Shown: positions 9,706 to 19,709 of the stretch, piece after piece
How positions within the stretch are numbered: position 1 is the stretch's first letter
Layout of the letters: each line of letters begins with the position of its first letter
NCBI GenBank assembly: GCA_905147135.1
Contig: LR990040.1
Coordinates: 24,317,857 to 24,381,856, forward strand
Direction: 5' to 3'
Source: Blastobasis lacticolella
Taxonomy: Eukaryota > Arthropoda > Insecta > Lepidoptera > Blastobasidae
Length of the DNA: 64,000 nucleotides
The notes under the pieces: model-generated
The model's database searches: none
Told to the model about the DNA's origin: nothing
Seen by the model: only the letters and a program-made list of their open reading frames with translations
Program-made: the position numbers and the translations under genes

Positions 9706-10264
9706 TTTAATGTATGTTACGGTACCGGTACACTCTGCGGCTGGCTGTTCAAACGATCGTGAAGTGTATGTCCGTATGTTTAAAAACTGGTATTGGTTTT
9801 AACATGCATAGATAGGGCTTACTAAAAATTGTAAAACTTTTACCACAATTAACCATATTCTACTAGCAAATCGAGTACCTACATTACCAAAAACTACACA
9901 CTACTATCGCATCGAAAATTCAATATTTAGGTTAGTAAGCAAAAAAATTGTGACAGGTTTTGCACGGCAGACCAACGTTGGGTCTACCAAACGTCTCACT
10001 GCAAAGTAGAATTTTTCTCGTACTCGAGGACGTAGGATAACCTACGGCGCCCTCACACTCTAGAATGGAGTCGCAACAACTTATTGCTCGACTTACGTGC
10101 CCCCAGCTGGGCTATTGTCAAACTCAAAAATTTAATATTCAATTCAAAATTTCTTTATTGATTTGGACATTAAATATCGTCTAAAAGTAGGGGGGTAGGA
10201 AAGTAGGAAGGAACACACAGTGACACGCTGACCGCCCTATGACCGCAGCAAACCCACCCCACGC
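9706..10264. other. No recognisable gene
   Basis: No ORF or RNA gene is seen. An AATTTCTTTATTGATTTGG stretch near 10145 may be the 3' end of a LINE on the minus strand, since a similar end occurs on the plus strand near 45.9 kb, but the evidence is thin. Confidence 0.35.
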
Positions 10265-10318
10265 CAACCACGACCGGACCGTGCTCGACAATGCCAGGCA
10301 GAGCCGGACCGCGCTCGA
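10265..10318 (+). repeat. Two-unit fragment of the 30-bp minisatellite
   Basis: About two units of the ACCACGTCCGACAATGCC-type 30-bp repeat occur here (GACAATGCCAGGCAGAGCCG is shared). The main array of the same repeat is at 34695-35125, 24 kb away. Confidence 0.6.
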
Positions 10319-10784
10319 TATATTATATAGGTAAATCTAGTATAATTAGGAAAACGACCTACTCAGTTGTTGACTGAGTTTGACATTAGATCATTCTACA
10401 CTACGTCATCTACGTTTACCACTGGCTAAAGCGTCTACTAAATTACAATACTGTAAGATTATTTGGTGTCAAATTCCGTTGTCCACTGAGCCAATAGCCT
10501 CGCAGATCAACAGTCAATAGTTGTTCCTAAGTTTGAAGCACATCAAAACTTTATGAGATATAATAATAGCTATCAAGATTATTTGTGGAGATACAATAAC
10601 GAACGTTTTATTTATTATAGATCACATTGGAACGTATTAAGACGGCCAAACCCTCAAGTAACTTCTTAAGAGTTCTGAGACAATATTTTTATCCGATAAT
10701 ACCCTATTGTATCTTTATTCGTGCAGTATACAGGATGATGACCACCGAGACAAAATTTGATAATAATGTAACGTTTCTCGGTCG

Positions 10785-10978
10785 TACGATTGGAATGTGG
10801 AATGAGCCATCGTGTTCCATTTGGACTATGACATGGGATCGTTCAAGAGGTATATAAGAGGTATTTTCAGAGGCGGGCAACGCATTGATAGCGCCCCTGG
10901 TGTTGCTGTCAAATAGGCGGCGGTTACCACTTTCCATCAGGTGGTCCGCTTGCCTGTTTGTCTGCCGTGTACAACATT
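10785..10978 (+). mobile_element. LINE-E 3' fragment with ORF2 C-terminal codons
   Basis: In one frame the sequence reads LDYDMGSFKR, the usual C-terminal signature of Jockey-like ORF2 proteins (compare FPxxYDxxxFK). An upstream RTIGMWNE stretch lies in a different frame, so a frameshift has occurred. The 3' UTR follows (GGGCAACGCATTGATAGC, CTTTCCATCAGGTGGTCCGC). It is a dead-on-arrival copy. Confidence 0.65.
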
Positions 10979-10992
10979 ATTCGTAATCAATG

Positions 10993-11255
10993 GAGCGTTC
11001 GTGGCCTAATAGTTAAGGGGTCCTTCGAACTCCCAGTGCCGCATTGTACCAATCACACTTTTACGAATTATGTACATTAGTTGAACGCTATTCAGGCGAC
11101 TGATTGTGTAACCATAATCCAAACTGGTCAGGTTTACATGGTCACGGTGGTCAGATAGCGTTGCTATATATTGTATTTATCCAAATCCTTGATCATGGTC
11201 AAGACGGACCCCGGGCCCTCGCGACGAGAGCACTACCGGGATATAATGATGATAC
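10993..11255 (+). mobile_element. SINE-A copy
   Basis: The head is GAGCGTTCGTGGCC with a decayed B box (CTTCGAACTCC). The body has TATGTACATTAGTTGAACG and GATCATGGTCAAGACGGACC, and the tail ends in TAATGATGATAC. It faces another SINE-A in opposite orientation 17 bp away. Confidence 0.75.
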
Positions 11256-11272
11256 AGAAACAACATATTGTC

Positions 11273-11485
11273 AAGGTCAGATAAACCTCCGTGACTCTGT
11301 TAACAGGAACCTAACCAGACTAGATAATGGTTACATATTCAGTCTTAGTCGCCTGAATGTGCAGGTTTCATCACAATGTTCTCCCACGTCTCAAATTTTC
11401 AACTAATGTACATAACTCAGAAAAAATAAACGGTATATGGCGGCGCTGGAGATAGAACTAGGTGCCTATCGCTTACGAGTCGGCC
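11273..11485 (-). mobile_element. SINE-A copy, inverted relative to its neighbour
   Basis: Minus-strand family body: CTCCGTGACTCTGTTAACAGG, TCGCCTGAATGTGCAGG and AACTAATGTACATAACTCAG on the plus strand. It forms a tail-to-tail inverted pair with 10993-11255. The tail portion that would carry the CCGGGGTCCG block is missing. Confidence 0.7.
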
Positions 11486-11937
11486 TCCTTAACATCATCG
11501 ACGCTCACAAACAATTTGACAAAACATTATTTCTGTATCATCATCCTGTAGCGCCCAAGTTCAGAGCCACTCGCACCGTCTACCCTCATTCTAGAAAATT
11601 AGTATTCACCCCCGCACCGCGCGGATCAGCTGATATATCGCTGGAACCTTTCTGATACGCTTTGCGTCCTCCAAAGATAACTTTGCGCATACTTTGTGTG
11701 GGTAAATCCGGAAAGCCTCCAAGGCAACGTTGTAAACTGCACTCACTTACTCCAAAGAGCCATTTTGCTTCCAAGCCTCAGTTAGGGGTGAGATTAACCA
11801 ACCTTACAGTAGTTGAGAGGGTTTCGTCTCATTTGAGTCGTTTTCAGTTCTCTTTGGTTCGATTTTGGATTCCTTTTGTTTTCGCAAGCGATACTTTAAA
11901 ATGTAAAATTCGTTTGACTGATTCTACTTTTGACATG
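11486..11937. other. No recognisable gene
   Basis: ORFs of 62 to 102 codons occur on both strands here but show no domain, signal peptide or family resemblance. I regard them as chance. Confidence 0.4.
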
Positions 11938-12109
11938 GCGATCACGTACCGGAAGACGCAGCGTGGGTAGGCCTCCTACAAGGTGGACCGACGACCTGGT
12001 AAGAATCGCAGGTACCAACTGGATGCGGAAAGCACAGGACCGGCCTTTGTGGAGATCTCTGGGGGAGGCCTATGCCCAGCAGTGGGCGTCTCCTGGCTGA
12101 TATGATGAC
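11938..12109 (+). mobile_element. RTE 3' fragment
   Basis: About 170 bp closely match the last part of the intact RTE (34428-34596): GACGCAGCGTGGGTAGGCCT, then GGACCGACGACCTGGTAAG, and the end GGCTGATATGATGA. It is a 5'-truncated copy encoding only the C-terminal tail of ORF2. Confidence 0.85.
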
Positions 12110-12510
12110 TTTTGACATCATAGTCTATTTTTGACCGATTCTACATTTAACTGTTTCTGTATTTGACTGATTCTACATTTGATATATTTTTTTAAACATA
12201 AAATAGATAATCAATTATTTTACTTAGAAAGAAATTTTGCACCTATTTCTGTTATAAAAAAAACATCAGCGCCACTGATTTTGCGTCTCAGATGGACGGA
12301 AACATCACTTTGTATGACACTGAAAATGACGCGACCGAAATAACGCAAGTGTGACGTCAGTCTTAACGGTCTAGATCCCAGTAGAGAATATGAATTATCT
12401 GAGTTCATTTCTTGGGGTTTTGCTTAACGTATAGCAAAGCTAAATTACCTTCAACATAAGCGAGATAGGTATAAACGTTTAAATTTTTTAATTATTTTCT
12501 CTTACTTTCT
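12110..12510. other. No recognisable gene
   Basis: The sequence contains a repeated TTTGACTGATTCTAC-like phrase (near 11915, 12130 and 12165) and otherwise nothing that I can identify. Confidence 0.4.
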
Positions 12511-12830
12511 TGACGACTTAAGTGGTATAGTTGGTTTACTGCCTAAGCCTGTCTGCCACGCAGAGGTCCCAGGTGTGATTCCCGGCCGAGCAAAAATTGG
12601 AATGATGAATTTTAATTCCTGTTACGGGTCTGGGTGTACTATGTATAATAAGTATGTATTTAAAAGAATGTATATCAGTAGTTTATCACTGAATGTGTTT
12701 CTCGTATATTGTATTTTTTCCGAATAAATAAAAATCACTTAACTAACACCCATAACATAAGCTTTGCTTACTTGCCTAGATAGCGCTGTGTGAATTTGTC
12801 AAAGCATATTTATTTATTGTTTATTTATCT
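12511..12830 (+). mobile_element. SINE-B copy with internal extra sequence
   Basis: The head is GACGACTTAAGTGGTATAG with B-box-like GTGATTCCCGGCCGAGC, followed by AATGATGAATTTTAATTCC, TATAATAAGTATG, AAGCTTTGCTTACTTG and a TTTATTTATTG tail. About 60 bp of non-family sequence lie near 12685-12745. Confidence 0.75.
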
Positions 12831-13534
12831 TTCTAATTAGACAAAGAAGGTGTAGCGTGATGTTCAAAATACACGAAGACTCAATTTTGGGAGAGACTGA
12901 CAATAAAGATTTAAATTTTTGTTAGTGGTCGTAGGGTTAGAGAATCGCACCCCAGGCTTGTCAGTGAATGAAGTGCTTTATACTCTGTTTGCACCATAGA
13001 GTCTGGCTATATTCCGCTAGGTATAGCAAGTTTATGGTTTGCACTATGAAATTTTATTTTTCTGAACACTCGAGTGGGCTCGGTTATAAATTGATTAGGG
13101 TAATGTGGCGCGAGTTTGAGTTTATCTTTAGATGCCTCGTTGGTTAACCCCCAAGCAATAAGAGGGGTGTTATTAGTTTGACATGTTTAGTTTTAAGCTA
13201 TTGCATAGCTTTTATCGCGGGCTTTGAGCGCGGCGACCGAATCAAGAAATTCCGTAACGAAAAAAAATTTTTTTTAGACACAATGCTAGGTGCTTTTTGG
13301 CCGCGTCCACGAGTGAGTTCGAGCCCGCGACTAGTTGAACCTTAACGTGTATGTATATGGTACGACTGTACGAAGCTCGCATTAATTAGCTCGAATTAAT
13401 ATCAAAGAAAAAAATACTGCATAAATAAATAATTCTTATTGCATAAGTTGATAAAAAATGCTATGTAATAGCTTTACCGCGGCAGTCCCCGAGTGCCACA
13501 CGTTTTTTTTTTATTAAAACAATCCCCGATTATG
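12831..13534. other. No recognisable gene
   Basis: No ORF of note, RNA gene or repeat that I recognise. An 8-A run followed by an 8-T run lies near 13260. Confidence 0.4.
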
Positions 13535-13822
13535 ATTTCGCGCCTGAGGGCCCGGGGTCCCGCTTGACCATGATCCAAGGTTTGGCAGATCAGGAAATTA
13601 CAGTGGAGCAACTGCCATCTCCGTGACCCTGCTACCAGGGGATCTTGACCAGTTTGGATCATGGTTACACATTGGGTCGCCTGAATGTGTATAGGATTCA
13701 TCACCATGTTTTCCCTCACCGTAAGAGCATCGGTTAGTGTTCAACTTTGGTATATAACTCAAAAAAGAGTCATTGGTACATGGCGGCAGCGGGATTTGAA
13801 CCCGGTACCTCTCGCTTGCCGT
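13535..13822 (-). mobile_element. SINE-A copy
   Basis: A near-complete minus-strand copy. Plus-strand landmarks are GGGCCCGGGGTCC, TTGACCATGATCC, GTGACCCTGCTACCAGGGG, TCGCCTGAATGTG, TCCCTCACCGTAAGAGC and, at the head, GGGATTTGAACCCGGTACCTC, which is a good inverted B box. Confidence 0.8.
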
Positions 13823-13911
13823 GTGTATCTTTGTATCTGGTAATAATAATAATGTAATCTTCATTTTTAAACTATATCTGTGACTGTCTGTGGCATCGCA
13901 GCTCCCAAACA

Positions 13912-14095
13912 GTTTTTTTTATTTTATATGACAAACAGGCAAGCAGGCCTGACGGAAAGTGGTCACCGCCGTCTATGGATATCAGCGACACCGGGAGAGT
14001 TACGCCAGTTACGTTGCCCGCCTCTAAATTGACCTATAATATACCTCTTGAAAGATCCCATGTCATAGGTCAAAGAAAATAGTGTGGCGAGAAAT
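13912..14095 (-). mobile_element. LINE-E 3' fragment
   Basis: Plus-strand landmarks are a TTTTTTTTATTTTAT tail region, AGGCAAGCAGGCC, GACGGAAAGTGGTCACCGCC and CTTGAAAGATCCCATGTCAT. The last is the antisense of the YDMGSFK coding signature. It is 5'-truncated. Confidence 0.65.
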
Positions 14096-14461
14096 GTTCT
14101 TTCGGACCTTCACGTGGCCGACGTAAATGTAGATTTGAACACCAGTTTAATTAAGATTTTTCCAAGCTTCGTTTTATTAAGATCAGTTTAGAAGTTTGAG
14201 AAATATTTGATTGCTTGTGAACCTTAAGTCATAGATTTTGTGAGGACCGTAGCAAATGGAACGATGTGGTAGGATGGGTATGATAAACCACTTTCTGTCT
14301 GACTATAGGCCTAGCACAAGTTGCTCTCGCGCGCGATAAGCGAGAAAAAGCGCGACATAGGTATTGCTATCTCTTTCGTCTTAGTATTGAGAGAAAGATA
14401 CAAACGCACTCCCGCGGCGCGAGCTTTGTCGCGGACACACTTGTGCTAGAGCCACTGTACA
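14096..14461. other. No recognisable gene
   Basis: No coding or RNA feature. A GCGCGCGATAAGCGAG and GCGCGAGCTTTGTCGC pair may be a diverged inverted end of a small transposon, but I cannot establish termini. Confidence 0.35.
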
Positions 14462-14625
14462 TGCGAAGAACCAAGTTGTGTATGTCTCTATGTATTTATG
14501 TACGCTTACATCTTTTAAACTACGCAACGCATTTTAATCTGGTTTTCAACAATAGATAGAGTAATTCGAGAGGAAGGTTTTTAAGCAAGAAAAAAGGGTA
14601 GGGTACGTGTAGGGTCAGTCAGTGT
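14462..14625 (+). mobile_element. Helitron H fragment
   Basis: The sequence shares TTTTAAACTACGCAACGCATT, GGTTTTCAACAATAGATAGA and TTCGAGAGGAAGGTTTTTAA with 9260-9705. Both Helitron termini are missing. Confidence 0.6.
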
Positions 14626-15296
14626 ATGATAAACCAATATCTTAGCCAACAGTACATATAGCGAACAACCAAGTTGATTTACGTCTACACAGCTCGCGAC
14701 AGCCATAAACCGCTTACATTACCAACCCATCTCAATGATGCCAGCACCTTGAACAATGAACAGCAATTTCGAACAGTAGCTGAGTTAGGAAACCGGCACC
14801 GAACCGATTGCACCAAATCAAATATGCATAGCGCTAGCTCGGTGGATGCGAACGCATTAGCGCGTGCAATATTCGCTTGTCCCGCCGTATGGCGCAGTCA
14901 CAGTGGACGGTCTAACAGTATAGCAGAGGCTTACAAACTTTAAGAGACGAAGAGATTACAAACTTTATTTATTACAAATTAAATTACAGAAAGAAAACAA
15001 AAAAAGAAAGATACACACAGACACATAGACGCAACGATACCTACCCTACGTCGAACCTAAACCTATACGAATAGATGCTGCGTTATTCTGAGACATACTG
15101 ATCATGAAATGAAATTATCATCCATCCAAATATCCATACTTACAAACTTGCGCATTAATAACCATTATTACGGCGTTAGCAAAGTAGGAAACTCAGCCCT
15201 GCATTCCACAAAAGACTTTTGCCTCTTCTATACAGCTGATCGTATCTTATTGACTCTTGTTAACGATATATCAACGAAGAATTAAAAAGAAGCATA
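14626..15296. other. Non-coding; contains a low-copy repeat shared with 16.65 kb
   Basis: A block around 14810-14870 (CAAATCAAATATGCATAGC, CGCATTAGCG) resembles 16695-16735 in the same orientation. An 89-codon ORF across it has no recognisable domain. Confidence 0.35.
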
Positions 15297-15510
15297 ATCT
15301 TGGCGTTATTGTCCCGGTTGTGCTTTCGAGAGCGAGGGCCCGAGGTCCGCCTTGACTGTGAGTCAGGATTTGTCGATCAGGTAATTACAGTGGAGCAACT
15401 ACCATCTGACCTCCGTGACCCTGCTACCAGGGGAACCTGACCATATTTTATCATGGTTACAAATTCAGTTGTCTGAATTTGCAGGTTTCATCACGATGTT
15501 TTCCCTCACC
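15297..15510 (-). mobile_element. SINE-A copy, 5'-truncated
   Basis: The plus strand reads TCTTGGCGTTATTGTCCCGG, AGGTAATTACAGTGGAGC, GTGACCCTGCTACCAGGGG and CATCACGATGTTTTCCCTCA, then ends abruptly without the tRNA-like head. Confidence 0.75.
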
Positions 15511-15734
15511 GATATATCACCGAAGTATTTGAATGAAATCGCTCCACTGGTTTTGCTTTACACTGTAGCTTGGGAGCCGGTGTTTATCAGATTACTAGCG
15601 CAAAGTTTGGCGAATTGATAGCGGTTGGACGCATGGATACATTCAGGTTTAGTGTAAAAAAAGATGATTTTTGAAGCTTTGCTGAATAGAGTTTTCATTG
15701 GACTTTATTTTTCTTTGTTTGTCAGTGTTTTCAG

Positions 15735-15910
15735 TGTTTCGTCTGGACTATGATATAGGATCATTCAAGGATCAATTAGAGGACTCTTCTGAGTCGGGCA
15801 ACACATTGGTAAGTCCTCTGGTGTTACTGACCTCCATAGGCGGTAGTGACCACTTTCAATCGGCTAGCCCACTAGCCTGTTTATCTGCCATATATAACAA
15901 AAAAAATATT
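15735..15910 (+). mobile_element. LINE-E 3' fragment with C-terminal codons
   Basis: Translation gives LDYDIGSFKDQLED in frame with downstream 3' UTR sequence (CGGGCAACACATTGG, GGTAGTGACCACTTTC), then an A-rich tail. It is a 5'-truncated Jockey-like LINE copy. Confidence 0.65.
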
Positions 15911-16246
15911 TATTAGCTAAACTTAAATTAATGTTATGAATGTATACGTATGGAGAGGTAGATAACATACATTTTGTAATTGGTTGGAGGCTCAACAAAT
16001 AGAAGTACGTACCAAGGTATCAATGACGAAGTCTTGAATTAAAATCCTAGGTCGTATTTCACTCACTAACTCCGTTAGCTAAAGAGTGGCAAACTAATTT
16101 AGACCTGTACGATAATAGTAACGTCAATACCTTTATTTAATTAAGACTTAGGTGCTAGTGGTTGAGACCTTACATTAGGTATACCTGTGTCAGGAGGTCT
16201 CGCTCTTGCAAAAGTATACAAACAAAATATTTATTACCATATTTAA
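15911..16246. other. No recognisable gene
   Basis: AT-rich intergenic sequence; nothing identified. Confidence 0.4.
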
Positions 16247-16300
16247 CTAGTGGACCCGGCGCGACTTCTGTCGCGATTACGCGGTCCTATTATAACCATT
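16247..16300 (-). mobile_element. Helitron 3' terminus
   Basis: The plus strand reads CTAGTGGACCCGGCGCGACTT. The minus strand therefore ends AAGTCGCGCCGGGTCCACTAG, the same type of terminus as Helitron H. The rest of the element cannot be delimited. Confidence 0.5.
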
Positions 16301-16826
16301 TTGCGAGGACTACTTGTAATTCGTATTATCTTGACATACTGTACATTTCCCTGCACTGTGACTACTGTCGGTACCAACATCAATTTTAAATTATTATTTG
16401 TCGGTACCTACATATAGATTGTGAACAAAATATAAAATCATTGCCTGGAGATGAATAATTCGAAACCGGTTGCAATTTAATAAAATTTGTGTAATAAAGT
16501 GTAACTAGTGTACAAAAAGTGGTTTAATTCTTATGTTGAGTGATGTATTATTACTTACACACTAAACTTAAATTTAAGTTACAATTTTAATAACTATCTG
16601 ATGGTAGTAATACCGAACAAGATAGTTCAGGAGTACCCACGACACAGCTGTCTACAACGATCGACTACCTTACATGCAGCCGCACTGCGTTTAGTCATAT
16701 CAAATATGCACAGCATTCGGCAAACGCATTAGCACAGATGTCTAAGTTGTTACTCGGTAGTGGGATACAGTATTCGATCTGCTTCAGTGAGTACATCATT
16801 TAATAGTTACATAGTTTCTGAAAGAG
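16301..16826. other. No recognisable gene
   Basis: No ORF or RNA gene. Part of it (around 16690-16740) is shared with 14810-14870. Confidence 0.35.
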
Positions 16827-17165
16827 AGCGTCGGTGACATAATAGCTAGCGTATCGGTATTCGTAAGCGAGAGCTATCGAGTTCGATTCCCAGTTCCGCT
16901 ATGTACCAATGACTCTTTTCTGATTTAAATACATTAGTTGAATGTTAAACAATGCTCTTACGGTGAGGGAAAACATTGTGATGAAATCAGCACATTCAGG
17001 CGACTGAATCTGTTCAGGTTTCCCTGGTAACAGGGTCGTAGAGGTCAGAATCAGATAGCAGTATCTCTACTGTAATTACCTGATCGGCCAAATCCTGAAC
17101 CATCGTCAAAGCGAACCCCGGGCCATCGCACACGAAAACCTCGTTACATTGACGCCCAGATAAAT
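16827..17165 (+). mobile_element. SINE-A copy
   Basis: Head GAGCGTCGGTGACATAATAG with B box GAGTTCGATTCCCAG. The body has AATGACTCTTTTCTG and GAAAACATTGTGATG, the GTAACAGGGTCGTAGAGGTC block and the end ACATTGACGCCCAGAT. Confidence 0.75.
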
Positions 17166-17605
17166 CTGTAATAATATTTGTTTGTTTGACGACCTGAGTG
17201 GTTCAGTGGTCAACATGTCACGCAAGAGGTCCCGGGTTCGATTCCCGGCCGGGCCGAAATTGAAATAATGAATTTTAATTTCTGTTACGGTTTCTGTCTG
17301 GTATACGGGTGTTCTATGTATAATAAGTATATATATAAAAAAAAAGTATTTAAGTAATTTATCAGTTATCTAGCACCCATAACACAAGCTTTGCTTACTC
17401 TGGGGCTAGATGGCGCTGTGTGAATTTGTCCACGATTATTTATTTATTTATTATTTATTGTTTGTAATGGATAAACACAAAAACTGTTTAACCGATTTCA
17501 AAAATTCTTTCATCTGTAGCTAAGCGTGGTTCAAACGGAAACGGGTCCAAAATATAGTAACCAAATACGCGGAGAAGTTACGGACGAAAATGCTAGTATT
17601 TTTGT
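17166..17605 (+). mobile_element. Helitron G-like fragment interrupted by SINE-B
   Basis: Left of the SINE is a TTTGTTTGTTTG tract. Right of it the sequence continues TTTGTAATGG and TTTCAAAAATTCTTTCA, as in the Helitrons at 27.6 and 36.9 kb. A possible end is GAAAATGCTAGTA near 17605. Confidence 0.45.
17198..17455 (+). mobile_element. SINE-B copy, near complete
   Basis: This is one of the best copies. The A-box region is GACCTGAGTGGTTCAGTGG and the B box is GGGTTCGATTCCCGGCC. The body has AATTTCTGTTACGG, TATAATAAGTATAT, AAGCTTTGCTTACTCTGG and GATGGCGCTGTGTGAATTTG, and the tail is TTATTTATTTATTATT. It sits in the GTTT tract of a Helitron. Confidence 0.8.
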
Positions 17606-17870
17606 AAAGAAACCATTACTTGTCTATAAGCCATCGCCACTGCTATCAAAACTAGTCTACCGCAACTTTAATAACCAGTTCAAGCAGATTCCCTAACCCT
17701 ATCCTTCCCTACTCCCTAATACAGTCATAGCTCTGTTATCCGCAATCAAAACAAAGCGAGAGGAAGCTGCAAGCGCATAGCGCCCTAGGGACCCACTAGC
17801 AAACACATAAATCTGTTATGGGAACGCCTCTCGTGCTAACACACTGGGTATAGGTCGGCCTGGTTGCTGG
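17606..17870. other. No recognisable gene
   Basis: Nothing identified between the Helitron fragment and the tandem repeat. Confidence 0.4.
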
Positions 17871-18390
17871 TCATTTTAGAACCCTATCGTAGTAAGCTTC
17901 TTAGACATTTGCCGGCAATATTGGGTGATACATTTAGTGTTCATTTTAGAACCCTATCCATAGTAAGCAATATTGGGTGATACATTTATTGTTCATTTTA
18001 GTACTCTATCATAGTAAGCTTCTTAGACTTTTACCCGCAATGTTGGGTGATACATTTATGGTCCATTTCAGAACTCTATCATCGCTTCTTAGACTTTTGG
18101 CTGCGGTATCATCATCACAGCACATAACAGTCCACTGCAGGACTTAGGACTCTCCCACGAAAGGGGAGGTTATTGCCATAATCTCCACGCTTGGCAGGCG
18201 GGTTGGAGATCGCAGTGATATAAATATAAGAATGGAAAAAGCTGCTGCCCATTTTCCACTCTATGGAGACTCTTAATCTTTTGTTTCGTAGACATTAGTC
18301 GCCTCGGACGACACCGACGAGTGTAAGGGGTTGGAGCTATTCTACTCTGCCGGACACCACACGGCGGTAATGGGTGATACATATGGTATG
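17871..18390 (+). repeat. Tandem repeat of ~70-bp units, split by an insertion
   Basis: Four units carry CATTTTAGAACCCTATC, AGTAAGCTTCTTAGAC and TTGGGTGATACATTTA. The second unit is shortened to about 50 bp. The array stops at 18108 in mid-unit and resumes at 18364 with TAATGGGTGATACATATGG, so the element at 18109-18363 was inserted into it. Confidence 0.75.
18109..18363 (-). mobile_element. RTE-derived RIME-like element, complete, 6-bp TSD
   Basis: This copy defines the family's limits. GCGGTA at 18103-18108 is repeated at 18364-18369, and the host tandem repeat reads through on both sides. On the minus strand it begins with GTGTGGTGTCCGGCAGAG, matching the RTE leader at 31423 onward. It contains AGCAGC and CCCGCCTGCCAAGCGTGG blocks also present in that leader, then GGGAGAG, GCAGTGGAC and a GATGATG end matching the RTE tail. 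It has no ORF. It is about 255 bp and should depend on RTE protein. Confidence 0.8.
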
Positions 18391-19709
18391 TAAAAGCAGC
18401 TGAGACATCGCCGGAATCTTTTATACATTGTATAAATCAAAGTCACTTTTCGCGTCTATCTGTCTGTATGTAGGTATTTCCGCTAACTCATCCTAAACCA
18501 CTCTACGGATTTTGATGCCGTTTTTACCTGAACTTCGAGAATTTCTTACGTTTAATAGATGCATATTTAATATATGTCACCAGCTGTTGTGTATGTTGTT
18601 GTTTGAAGGAACTTGGAAGAAGCGGTTTGAGGGATAGGCTGGGCCTGCATTTCGTTTTAGTCCTCACAGTGACAACGCACCTGCGGTTCTGCATTTTGTT
18701 ACCTGGAAACTAAATGCTTGAACCAAAGATGTGTTGAATGTAATAAACGATAGCCGTTTTCTATTATACCTCAGCTATAAACACGAAGTGAAATTTACTT
18801 TCTACGGAAACTTGTCTGAATAATAATAAACAATAATACATGCAGCACAAGATTATGTTCTTGCACATTCACATTTGAAACCGTACAATTTTCCTTGTGA
18901 ATTACAAATCAAACTGTCGAATAGGTAGGGTCGCGACTTTATCCGCACAAACCTTTGACTCGTCAGGCTTGACAGAGTCTTACCATCTGATGACGTTTCG
19001 GCACTTCATAAATTCATATCATACTCGTATATTCCTGGTCAGGCTTTTACCCAGTTTAGTTTAGATGAGTTAGTTTGCTTGATTGAAACAATTGTCTATA
19101 TGCATAGATACAAAATTTTGTCCTAATCGTGTTGACTATAACAAAACGTAAGCAATACAAACCGTCTCAGACATACAACCATTTCCACAAACTCCCACAT
19201 TTATTTTATCGAATCAAATTCGTCGGAGAGACTCGAGTCAATGCCGAGTCGGTCGCCCTTATAAATATTTATACAAACAAACCCTTCTGAGAGTAAATCC
19301 TACCAATACTTCTGTGGACTTCAGGTCAAAAGATATGTAAATAGGGCCGTACGACGGCTGACGTTTCATCGACTGCCAGTAAACGGCTCTTAGCCAAGGT
19401 GGAACAGTTTTGGTACGTGATGGAAAGTGGTCACCGATGCCTGTGGATATTAGCAGCAGTAGGGATATCTATTACCAATCTAAGAGACAAACTCAATGAT
19501 ATTTATGTTTTGTGTAAGCGTGTCGTCTAATAAAAATTCTGTCTTTCTTCCTAACGCGTTGCCCACCTCCAAAAGCTCATAACCGATTTTTTGTTTTTAT
19601 TCTACGCATTAAACGAGCAGACAGTCCACCTGATGGTACGCGGGAACTGTCGCTTATGACATCTACTGCATTTTGGTTGCTGGCACTAAGATGAAATACC
19701 TCATCTAAA
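18391..19709. other. No gene; short repeat pieces only
   Basis: The segment holds one piece of repeat F (18655-18735, CCTCACAGTGACAACGCACC) and two LINE-E-like antisense scraps (19413-19480 and 19595-19690, GTCCACCTGATGGTACGCGG). No ORF with family resemblance is seen. Confidence 0.45.

Noticed and set aside
17871..18108. CRISPR-like array of repeats and spacers
   Set aside because: Repeat units are long, imperfect and without unique equal-sized spacers, in a eukaryotic context. It is an ordinary tandem repeat.
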